A DNA stretch of 64,000 nucleotides from Platycnemis pennipes (lineage: Eukaryota; Arthropoda; Insecta; Odonata; Platycnemididae): contig OW121857.1 in NCBI GenBank assembly GCA_933228895.1, positions 124,001 through 188,000 on the forward strand, written 5' to 3'. The number at the start of each line of letters is the position of its first letter. The first letter of the stretch is position 1. Under the pieces are notes generated by a model. That model was not told the origin of the DNA, did not search any database, and saw only the letters and a list, made by a program, of their open reading frames with translations. Of this stretch, positions 1 to 9,100 are shown piece by piece. A program made the translations under genes and the position numbers.

Positions 1-945
1 CATCTCTTGACCATCAAGAGTAACTCAGAGGTCAAAGGTCACAGGGATGGAGAAAGAGAATCCAGGCTAAAAACGTGTCGAATCATAGGTTTAAAAAGGT
101 GCCAATGTCCATGGAAAGGTCATAAGATTCCTCTTTTCATCCCTTGACCTTCAAGGGTAAATCTGGGGTCAAAGGTCACAGTGATTACAAAAGGTGAAAT
201 GAGGCTACAAAACTTTCGAATGGTAGGTTTAAAAAGATGACAAGGTGGATTTTAAGGTCTTCAGATCCCTCTTTTCATCTCTTGACCATCAAGGGTAACT
301 CAGAGGTCAAAGGTCACAGGGATGGAGAAAGAGAATCCATGCTACAAACGTGTCAAATCATAGGTTTAAAAAGATGCCAATGTCGATGGAAAGGTCATAA
401 GATCCCTCTTTTCCTCTCTTGACCTTTAAGGGTTACTCAGGGGTCAAAGGTCAAAAAGGTGACAATAAGTGAAATTAGGCTAAACGTATCGAATCATAGG
501 TTTCAAAGAGTGCCCAATACGATGGTCAAAGATCACAGGGATGAAAAAAGAGAATCCAGGCTACAAATGTGTCGAATCGCAGGTTTAAAAAGTTGACAAT
601 GTCGATGGAAAGGTCATCAGATCCCTCTTTTCATCCCTTGACCTTTAAGGATTACTCAGGGGTCAAAGGTAAAAATGGTGTCAAAAATTGAAATGAGGCT
701 AGAAACGTATTGAATCCTATGTTTGAAAAGGTCCCAAGGTCGATTGTAAGGTCTTCTGATCCCTTTTTTCTTTCCTTGACCTTCAAGATTGACTCAGGGG
801 TCAAAGGTCTTTGGAGTGACAAATTTCGAAGCGGGGCTACAACGAAGAATTTGTTTAAATAGTGCCTAATACGATGGTAAAATCCCTCCTGGAAGTCTCT
901 GACCTGGAACGGTTGGGCAGGGGTCAAAGTCCACCAGGTGTCGTG
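1..945 (+). repeat. ~137-bp tandem repeats, forward-oriented block
   Basis: Diverged copies of a ~137-bp unit follow one another. Each unit contains a CCCTCTTTTCATC..TTGACC..CAAGGGT segment, a GGTCAAAGGTCA core and a GTCGAATCATAGGTTTAAAAA segment. Cores start at 29, 166, 304 and 441 (spacing 137-138), then in more decayed form near 525, 659, 797 and 916. Units 1-61 and 279-340 resemble each other more than their neighbours, which suggests a ~275-bp dimeric arrangement. The block starts before the window. Small open frames in it (for example 237-422) are repeat translations, not genes. Confidence 0.85.
29..453 (+). promoter_or_regulatory. cluster of DR1 nuclear-receptor-type boxes
   Basis: Perfect DR1 sequences (AGGTCA, one spacer base, AGGTCA) lie at 29-41 and 304-316. 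GGGTCA-A-AGGTCA variants lie at 166-178 and 441-453. DR1 is the known binding consensus of HNF4 and RXR/USP-type receptors. The motif is seen directly; receptor binding is inference, and it may simply be part of the repeat. Confidence 0.5.
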
Positions 946-1545
946 AAAAAAACATTTTCGGGCATTGAAGAAATAAAGAAAGAAATTACAACGTGTGTGA
1001 GTCCACATCTCCGAATATGCCGGAAGACATATTCACACACGCTTTTATCGGGCAATTTCAATTGTGCCTGGCATGGAATATCGGGTACGTAGAATGAATA
1101 AAAATTGATTTTCATTCTTACTGCTTCGATATTTTCATTTTAAATTATAATATTGAAAATTTTTTGGATAACACCTAAAATACTTTTTTAAATAAAACGT
1201 ATGGTTAAATATTTTTAATTGAATAAAAGTAATTAACTTGAAATTACAATTGAATTTTTTCATTGATTAATAAACTCTAAATCAACGACTACCATATGAC
1301 ACAGAGGGTTAAAGGGATGGAAGTTATGATCTGAATATCTTAACATTTACTTTGGCAGCCTAAATAATGTCATTCATATTATGTGTTTCACGTCTTGGCA
1401 TATTTTACATCTGTGACCAATAAGCTAAGTGTAGCCCTTTGAGGTCAGGAGACAACAAACAGGACCAAGTAACTTCATCTAATTCTTCACCCTTTCGAAG
1501 CTAGAATTCGACGCGTCTAATGCCCTAAATCTAGGATACACCTAG
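946..1545. other. spacer between inverted tandem-repeat blocks, no gene seen
   Basis: A+T-rich sequence with no credible coding frame. A small nested hairpin lies at about 991-1040: CGTGTGTGA pairs with TCACACACG around GAATATG/CATATTC. The short frames on both strands overlap one another and the repeat edge, and none matches a family I recognise. It is probably the interior of a foldback-type element. Confidence 0.5.
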
Positions 1546-2280
1546 TGAACTTTTGCCCTTTCCCAACCGTTCAATGTCAGATAATTCCTGGAGGGACGTT
1601 ACCATAGTATTGGGCACTCTTTGAAACCTATAATTCGATACGTTTAGCCTAATTTCAGTTTTTGTCACCATTATGACCTTTGACCCCATGAGTAACCCTT
1701 AAAGGTCAAGGGATGAAAAGAGGGATCTGATGAGCTTTCCATCGACATTGGCACCTTTTTAAACCTATGATTCGACACGTTTTTAGCCTGGATTCTCTTT
1801 CTCCATCCCTGTGACCTTTGACCTCTGAGTTACTCTTGATGGTCAAGAGATGAAAAGAGGGATCTGAAGACCTTAAAATCCACCTTGTCATCTTTTTAAA
1901 CCTACGATTCGAAAGTTTTGTAGCCTCATTTCACCTTTTGTAATCACTGTGACCTTTGACCCCAGATTTACCCTTGAAGGTCAAGGGATGAAAAGAGGAA
2001 TCTTATGACCTTTCCATGGACATTGGCACCTTTTTAAACCTAGGATTCGACATGTTTGTAGCCTGCATTCATTTTTTCCATCCCTGTGACCTTTGACCTC
2101 TGAGTTACCCTTGAAGGTCATGAGATGAAAAGAGGGATATGAAGACCTTAAAATCGACCTTGGCACCTTTTTAAACCTATGATTCGACAGGTTTGAAGCC
2201 GTGATTCATTTTTTGTAACCCCTGTGACCTTGACTGTGACCTTTCAGGGGTCACAGTTGCAATTTCTGACCTCAATAGTT
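1546..2280 (-). repeat. ~137-bp tandem repeats, inverted block
   Basis: These are the same repeat units as at 1-945, in reverse orientation. Position x in 1-523 pairs with 2128-x with no net indel (1605-2127), so the two blocks form a long inverted repeat. Core boxes TGACCTTTGACC(T/C) start at 1674, 1812, 1950 and 2087 (spacing 137-138). The inner edge (1546-1615) is also related to 862-941 through a CCCTCC..GAACGGTTGGG segment. Sequence beyond 2127 should pair with DNA left of the window. Confidence 0.85.
1674..2099 (-). promoter_or_regulatory. cluster of DR1 boxes on the minus strand
   Basis: Perfect reverse-complement DR1 boxes lie at 1812-1824 and 2087-2099. The one-mismatch form TGACCTTTGACCC lies at 1674-1686 and 1950-1962. 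Together with the left block this makes eight well-kept boxes at repeat period. A receptor function is inferred only from the consensus. Confidence 0.5.
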
Positions 2281-2570
2281 CTTCCATCGTGTTCTTCGTG
2301 TCCAAAAACCTACTAGTCGAAAGTTTCGCTGAATAATTCCATCTTTTTTGTACTTCGAATATTTTAACATTGAAAGCCCATAAGGCAAAATTTGGATTTT
2401 AGGTTGGACCCTATTTCTGGGGTCAAAAGGTCATATTTTTCATATTTTGCTTAGACTCAACAAAACTTACATCCTTTTTCTAGCCAGGTACCAAATTTCA
2501 TCCTTGTGGCTCGAAAGGAAGCGTCTAAAATTACAGGTTAGAAATGACACACGATCAATGGGACACTCTG
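2281..2570 (+). mobile_element. tail of a transposable element ending TGGGACACTCTG
   Basis: The repeat-bearing block continues as non-tandem sequence and ends at 2559-2570 with TGGGACACTCTG followed by TATA. Ends of the GGGACACCCTGTATA type are common termini of insect transposable elements (general knowledge; no family assigned). The next base, 2571, is exactly where similarity with 22530 begins. A TE terminus at this junction is therefore the simplest reading. The other end lies outside the window. Confidence 0.45.
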
Positions 2571-3179
2571 TATATTCTGCCGGTGGCGATATCTTTTGCT
2601 GGAAATTGTCATTCACCGTGATTTATGTATTCTCAAATGAATCAGTGAAAACCCTTTTAAAGTAGTAGTTTCACAAGTTAGCTTTGTCCAAATTGCTTGA
2701 TACTGTTTCACCTTTTTAGTTTCTTAGTGTTGCTTGTTGATCTATTGCCTAGAACTTCCCTCACGTATGACCAAAAGGCTTTAGGGTTATTCTGTAACTG
2801 TTCTGGAGTGAGTTCTCACAATCATGTACTACACTATATAAAACAAAGCTAATTAAACAGCAAGACAATCGAATGACAGCCATGCCTACGTAGAAACATG
2901 CACTCACTACCTTCAGATATGCTACAAGTGATAGAAATAGTAAGTGCGAGAGTAATTGACTACTGTGAAAATGCATACCGATCAAAAACGATCATGGAGA
3001 ACAAACGAGACGTGCTGTTAGTATTCGATAGCATGATAGTAAGCAGGCATTACTAAGATAATAAACTAAACAGCTACACTACCTGACGACAAACCAAACT
3101 GTACAGAGTCATTTACAGTTGTTATGGTCTCTTATCGTTCGCGGAAAAATGACATTTTAAAACAGTACGTTCTGCAGTC

Positions 3180-4035
3180 TATTTCTCTCATTTTTTTCTC
3201 ATGATCTAGCCTGCCGTAGTATGTCGGGTTTCGTAAAATGCCCTTAGTGTCGTCATAAAAGAGATCGTCTTGGTATTTGCACAAAAAATTAAGTCTACAC
3301 TTCAGCCGACGTGACGTTTTTATTCTAATAGTTGCAGAAGGCTTGTAAGTTGTTACCCTTACAATACTGTCGTGAATGTCGACTATTTATATATCGTGCA
3401 AATCTTAACTGTAAGCGTTCGAGCTCGGTTTCTAGTCATACATCTTAAGGATCTAAAATACTGGCAGCGTATTGTAACCGAAGTCTAACTAGAGAAAATA
3501 ACATTATTACTTTAAGTTTTTAGTCGCACTTAACAAGAACCCTTCTTACAAATTCCAATTCACGATTAGCTTAACCAGTTATTTCGCGAAAATGTTTACC
3601 CCTTGAAAGATCATGTGTCAGTTAAACTCCGAGGTATTTCGCAGATTCTACCGTATCCAAACTGCTTTGTTCTATGCGTCAAGTGTAATCAGGAGAGTTG
3701 TTTTCTACCAGAATTTCATTACTACACTTTTTTCAAATTTAATTCTAGCTGACACGTATCGCACCACTTTTGAATTGCATCTAGGTCTTTTGTGAGAGCT
3801 ATCATTATATCCGCGAATTTCCCTGTACACTACTGTATCGTCTGCAAATAATTTAAGATTACTATCAACTATTTCTTCAATGTCATTTATGCATAAAAGG
3901 AACAATAGTGGAATTATCACACCTCCCTGAGGAACGCCCGAAGTGACTTTCACTTCATTAGAGGTTACGTCATCTGAACAAACTTTTGCACACAATCACT
4001 TAAGAATTCTCGAATCCAAAGTATTACATGATTAT
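3180..4035 (-). pseudogene. non-LTR retrotransposon reverse transcriptase fragment (broken)
   Basis: The minus strand encodes part of the palm of a LINE reverse transcriptase (RVT_1 type). The longest open piece (3705-3995, 96 codons) carries SGVPQGGVIIPLLFLL (from residue 19) and the catalytic FADD motif at residues 50-53 (3837-3848). The frame then shifts: the expected continuation (ALTKDLDAIQKWCDTCQL) is in another frame. Stops interrupt upstream (WIREFLS-like region near 4010) and downstream. Thumb and C-terminal remnants (YLGV-, RLEYAAS.., FKMSFF-like) can be followed to about 3180. It is non-functional and lacks the endonuclease. Clade looks CR1/Jockey-like, but this is not certain. Confidence 0.8.
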
Positions 4036-5224
4036 CTAATCTGTTCAAGTTACGACGCTACTTCTCCCTTATTGGACATACTTGGAATACGCTGCCAAAT
4101 TCGCGTTTGAAAGATGACAAGTTTGCTCTGATATCAGAGGTTTGGATCAGATTTATAGCAAACTATCAAAGCATGTGGATTCCCGGTCCATATATTTCCG
4201 TAGATGAGCAGCTTTTGCCGTCAATGTGCAGGTGTCGATTGATAAAATTCATGGCTTCCTAACCTGACAAATATAGGCAGAAATACTATATGGCCGTAGA
4301 TAAGGATGCAAAATGTATGTTGAATGCCATCCCTTATCATGGGTCCTATTGGTGAACGTCTTAGAGAATTTGAAGTCAGAAAACTTGCCGGCCCATTCCT
4401 AAGCAAATTCCTACTTTTTTACTTCACTTTCACTAGAAAATTATTTGAAAACAAACGAACAATTTTGCAACGCATAAACAACAAAGTTAAAGGGGGAGTA
4501 CCGGACTAGCTCAAGAGTAACTTTATAATACTGAGGCTCTCATATATCGCATGGATCCATCGAAGGTTGGTGGTCCCCATCGCCGCTGTCAGGTGCGAAA
4601 ATATTGCATATAAGGAAAAAATTCTTATAATTGTGCATAATGTTATTAGCTAGTGTCCAAGAAATGTGTCGCTGCTGTTTCTTACGTTTGTATTTCGAGT
4701 AATACACAGTCTAGAGACGAAGAACACATATAGATACCTGAAAGTAATTTAGTGGCCTACTCAAAATGTAATATCAAACTCTCCGTAAATTGGTGCCAAA
4801 AATAAGATATGTCGTTACATTGGTAATCAATACGAATATTTGTTTGCATCATTATTTATTTATTTTTATATTATATTTACTTAACTTTAGTTTGTTTTAA
4901 TTTGCGATAAAAGCTTCTACACTTGACTACTTCCAAGAAGTCATAAAAATGTTTCCCTTCTCAAAATATCAACAAAACTATGCACCAAATATAAAGGTAA
5001 TAGACAGTGTAAAATACAAAAAATATTGGTTTTATTGCTCGTAATATGAAATCCCATAATATTGTAATATTTACACTACAACAAATTGTAGTTAAAATGA
5101 ATAATGCTCTTAATCTAAAGTCTCTTCTTAGTAAAACAATTGATTCCTGAATAAAAAAGTCAAGTTAATTCACCAGACACCTAAGATTTCCGATGGGACA
5201 TTTTTGTCCTCTCAGCGGTATTAG
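4036..5224. other. no gene recognised; A+T-rich decayed sequence
   Basis: About 1.2 kb without a recognisable coding region or tandem repeat. A strongly A+T-rich patch lies at 4848-4900 and 4990-5110. Short open frames at 4221-4406 and 4324-4509 overlap on opposite strands and have no family signature. The whole stretch is repeated at 23995-25183. Confidence 0.6.
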
Positions 5225-5360
5225 TAATGTTGTACAATCCAGCGGTTCTAGTGTTCTCATAATGATTCCAACCCTAATTCTTTTATTAATTCTGATACAC
5301 TACTCAACCTATCGTAACACCTTTTAACGCTCTTTTAGCTGCTCTACGCTGCACACTAGA
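5225..5360 (-). pseudogene. LINE reverse transcriptase thumb fragment
   Basis: Minus-strand translation from about 5352 gives VQRRAAKRALKGVTIG and then, after a frameshift, LSSVSELIKELGLESL. This matches the usual LINE pattern (LERVQRRAARFV.. SSVTxMLxxLGWxSL) just C-terminal of the reverse transcriptase. It is a separate relic from the one at 3180-4035. An independent relic of the same region, on the opposite strand, lies at 21381-21430. Confidence 0.65.
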
Positions 5361-5374
5361 CATTGTAGATGAAG

Positions 5375-5640
5375 TCCAAATAAATCTCCAGGTCCAAAAG
5401 AAATTCAAGACCAAGTCTACACCTAGGAAGTTCAAGAGAAACCTCGCCTATTTCTTTGACTGTGAGAATATATTTGGTAAATTTTCAAACAGAAAATAAC
5501 TTATAAAAAAAATTCAGGGGTTGGGGGACGACGTAAAATCTTGTATCAGGGAATTCTTAATCGATCGCGGACTATGTGTTGCTTTACGTATAGACATGGG
5601 CGATAGATAATATTGGAAATATTCCCTAGGTAACAATTCG
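5375..5640 (+). repeat. outer inverted-repeat arm, left (older)
   Basis: The reverse complement matches 19385-19650 at about 80% with several indels; for example TTACCTAGGGAAT and AAGAATTCCCTGAT are shared. It lies directly outside the much better conserved TIR (5647-6133). A translation such as IREFL.DR suggests possible LINE ancestry, but I cannot assign it. Confidence 0.65.
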
Positions 5641-5665
5641 GTAAACACAGTGATACATATCATTC

Positions 5666-5677
5666 ATTGACGTCAAT
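5666..5677. promoter_or_regulatory. CRE-type palindrome ATTGACGTCAAT in left arm
   Basis: A perfect 12-bp palindrome containing TGACGTCA, the known CREB/ATF consensus, about 20 bp inside the arm's outer end. It is kept in the right arm (18746-18757) and in copy 2 (25625-25636). Binding by bZIP factors, or a role in transposase recognition, is inference. Confidence 0.4.
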
Positions 5678-5850
5678 AACACCAAAATCAAAACTACACT
5701 CAGTAGACGTACGCACACATAATGAGGAAAGCGTCAGAAAATCATCCAGACATATTCAAACTTCGCGGAACCCCCTCCATTTCACTGCGAGGTTGCCATT
5801 TTTCCGGCAGTCGCCCACAGCATTTTTACGAAAATCTATAAAACTGTTAT

Positions 5851-5916
5851 TTTTCATCGTAGAACGACGTTTAAAAGACGTGCGTACTCGCACGATTATC
5901 AGGAGTACGATGAAAA
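5851..5916. other. nested hairpin in left arm
   Basis: TTTTCATCGTA (5851-5861) pairs with TACGATGAAAA (5906-5916). Inside, CGTGCG/CGCACG (5879-5894) forms a second stem around TACT. The same structure is present at 18517-18582 and 25810-25875. It could form in DNA or RNA; its role is unknown. Confidence 0.5.
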
Positions 5917-5984
5917 CTGGTATTCATTGCAATATGGCGTAGCTGTTAAAGTTTAAATTATACTTGGTACGGTCACTTTTCGCT

Positions 5985-6115
5985 GTGGTAGCCCCCCGGG
6001 GCGTGGGTCGAGGAGAGAGGCCAGCTAGGGCCTCGGAGCTCGGGAAAGGGTCGCGGATTAGGACCGTTCCCGGGGAGGGACACACCCTTCTGGTGACTAC
6101 CTGAGACATGGTCCC
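5985..6115. other. GC-rich block in left arm
   Basis: About 130 bp of clearly GC- and CpG-rich sequence (CCCCCCGGGG, GAGCTCGGGAAAGGG and similar) in a surrounding of roughly one-third G+C. Some CpGs differ as TpG between arms, for example CGCTGTGG against CGCCGTGG. It does not look like rRNA, tRNA or a known snRNA. A promoter-like island or captured exon is possible. Confidence 0.55.
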
Positions 6116-6133
6116 AGATCATCACTTTTAACC

Positions 6134-9100
6134 AAATATCCTAATCTGACGGCTCCACTCAAACGTGAATGTCATCAACTCCATGCATTTCTAACGCGGT
6201 TGTTCAGCTAGATTTATCCATTTCACCTATGTTCATTGCAATTTACCAACATTTACGCAAAATATCAGAGGAGAACAAAAATATCCAAATCTGAGTGCTC
6301 CACTCCAAATTGAATATCATCAACTAAATGCATTCCTGACGCGGTTTTTCAGCTAGAATTATCAATTTCACCTATGTTCATTGCAATTCACCAAAATTTA
6401 CGCAAAATGTCATACGAGAACCAAAATATCCAAATCTAAGTGCTCCTTTGAAATCTGGATTTCACCAAATTTTAATTCATTTCTAACGTGGTTTGTTAGC
6501 TTAAATAATCCACTTCACCTTCTTTCATGACATTTCACCAAAATTTATGGAAAATGTCAAAGGAAAACAAAAATATCCACAGAGTGCTCCACGGAAACTA
6601 GAATTTCACCAACTAAATTCATTTCTAACGCGGTTTTTCACCTAAAACTATCCTTTTCGCTTCTTTCGTTGCATTTCACCAACATTTACGCTAATCGTCA
6701 TAGGAGAACAAAAATATCTAAATCTGAGTTCTCAACTCAAACATGAATTTCACCAACTTCTTCATTTCTTACACGGTTTTTAACTAAAATTATCCTTTTT
6801 TCCTGTCTGCATTGCATTTCACCAAAATGTACCCAAAATATCATTAGAGAACAAAAATATCCAAATCTGAGTTCACCACTCAAACTTGAATTTCAACACA
6901 TAAACGATTTTTAACGCATTTTTTAGCTAAAGTTATCCATGTTGCCTGTTTTCATTGCATTTCACAGAAATTTACGCAATTTCACAAAATAAATTCATTT
7001 CTAACACGGTCTGAATTAAAAAGGATTTGCACATTGGCTAGAGACTAAACAGTGTTATACATAAATAATGAATGAGAAATAAAAATATCCAAATCTGAGT
7101 GCACCACTTATACTTGAATTTCACCAAAAAATTCATTTCTAATGCGGTTTTTCAGCTTAAATTATCCACGTCGCCTGTCTTCATTGCATTTTACCAACAT
7201 TTACGCAAAATATCATAGGAGAACAAACATATCCAATTCTGAGTGCTCCACTCAACCTTAAATTTCACCAGCTAAATTCATTTCTAACGATTTTTCAGCT
7301 AAAATTGTCCATTTCAACTTTTTTTGTTGCATTACACCTAAATTTACGCAAAATGTCATAGGAGAACAAAAATATCTTAATCTGAGTGCTTCACTCAAAC
7401 TTAAATTTCAGCAACTAAATTCATTTCTAACGCTTTTTTTAGCTAAAATTAGCCATTTTGCCTGCCTTGATTGCATTTTACCAAAATTTACGCAAAATAA
7501 CATAGGAGAACAAAAATATTTAAATCTGAGTGATCTACTTCAAAATGAATTTCACTAACTAAATTCATTTCTAACACGGTCTGAATTATGTAGGAACAAA
7601 AACATCTAAATCTGAGTTTTTCACTCAAACTTAAATTTCACAAACTAAATTCATTTCTAACGCTTTTTTTAGCTAAAATTAGCCATTTTGCCTGCCTTGA
7701 TTGCATTTCACCAAAATTTACAGAAAATGTCATACGAGAACAAAAATATTCAAATCTGAGTGCTCCACTCAAACTTGAATTTCACAAACTAAATGCATTT
7801 CTAACGCGGTTTTTTAGCTGAACCTGTCCATTTCACCTGTTTTCATTGCAGTTCACTAAAACTTACGCAAAATGTCATAGGAGAACAAATATATGCAAAT
7901 CTTAGTGCTCGTTTCAAACTTGAATTTCATCAACAAAAATCATTTCTAACGCGGTTTTTCTGCTTAAATTGTCCATTTCAAATTTTTTTCATTGATTTCA
8001 CTAAAATTTACGCAAAATCTTATTGGAGAGCAAAAAAATCCAAATCTGAGTGCTCCACTGAAACTTGAATTTCACTGTCTAAATTCATTTCCAACGCGGT
8101 TTTTCACCTAAAATTATCCATTTCGCCTGCAATCATTGCAATTTTACCAGCATTTACGAAAAATGTCATAGCAGAACTAAGATATCTAAATCTGAGTGCT
8201 CCACTCATACTTGAATTTCACAAACTAAATTTATTTCTAACCCGGTTATCAACTAAAACTAACTTTTGCTTGTCTACATTGCATTTCACCAAAATTTGTG
8301 CAGAACGGCATAGGAGAAGAAAAATATCCAATTGTGAGTTCTCCACTCAAACATGAATTTCACCAACTAAATTCATTTCTTACGCGGTTTTTCAGCTAAA
8401 ATTATCCTTTTTTCCTGTGTTGACTGCATTTCACCAAAATATACGCAAAATTCCACAGGAAAACCAAAATATTCAAATCTGAGAGCTCAATTCAAACTAG
8501 AATTTCACCAAATAAATTCATTTCTAACCCGATTTTTCAGCTAACATCATCCTTTTTCCTGTCTTCATTGCATTTTACTGAAAGGTACGCAAAATGTCAT
8601 AAGAGAAAAAAAATATCAAAATCTGATGGCTCCACTCTAACTTGAATTTACCAACTAAAAACTCATTTCTAACGCAATTTTTCAGCAAAAATTATCCATT
8701 TCGTCTCTTTTCATTGCAAGTTACAAACATTTACAAAAAATGTCATAGGAGAACAAAAATATTCCAATCTTAGTGCTCCCCTGAACTTGAATTTCACTAA
8801 CTAATTTCATTTCTAACGCGATTTTTAAGCTTAAATTATCAATTTCGCCTGTCTTCATTGCATTTCATTAAAAAATACGCAAAATGTCATAGGAGAACAA
8901 AAATATGCAAATCTGAGTGCTCCACTCAAATTTAAATTTCACCAACTAAAATCGTTTCTAACGCAGTTTTTCAGTTAAAATTGTCCATTTCACCTGTTTT
9001 TTTGCGTTTCACCAAAATTTACGCAAAATGTCATAGGAGAACAAAAATATCCAAATCTGAGTGCTCCATTCTAACGTAAATGTCATCAACTCCATGCATT

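Larger units (their letters stand above)
5647..6133 (+). repeat. left terminal inverted arm, element 1
   Basis: Pairs with 18299-18776. From outside in: ACAGTG terminus; palindrome ATTGACGTCAAT at 5666-5677; a ~280-bp moderately A+T-rich section with a nested hairpin (5851-5916); a GC-rich block (5985-6115); and TTAACC at the array border. Open frames on both strands (5667-5942 forward, 5924-6109 reverse) are preserved in all copies because the DNA is nearly identical. They match no family I know and there is no sign of codon-level selection. Confidence 0.85.

Noticed and set aside
237..422. 61-codon open frame similar to the reverse-strand frames 1706-1891 and 1981-2166
   Set aside because: It is a translation of the ~137-bp tandem repeat in both inverted blocks, with no start context or protein family.
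652..1008. 118-codon minus-strand frame
   Set aside because: It overlaps the tandem-repeat edge and two other frames on both strands, with no domain or repeat-independent similarity.
5924..6109. 61-codon open frame through the GC-rich block, and the 126-codon frame at 18491-18871
   Set aside because: They are preserved only by near-identity of recent copies. The composition explains the open frame and no domain is recognisable.
5985..6115. rRNA, tRNA or snRNA origin for the GC-rich block
   Set aside because: No match by eye to conserved 5S, 18S or 28S segments, tRNA A/B boxes in proper spacing, or U-snRNA cores.
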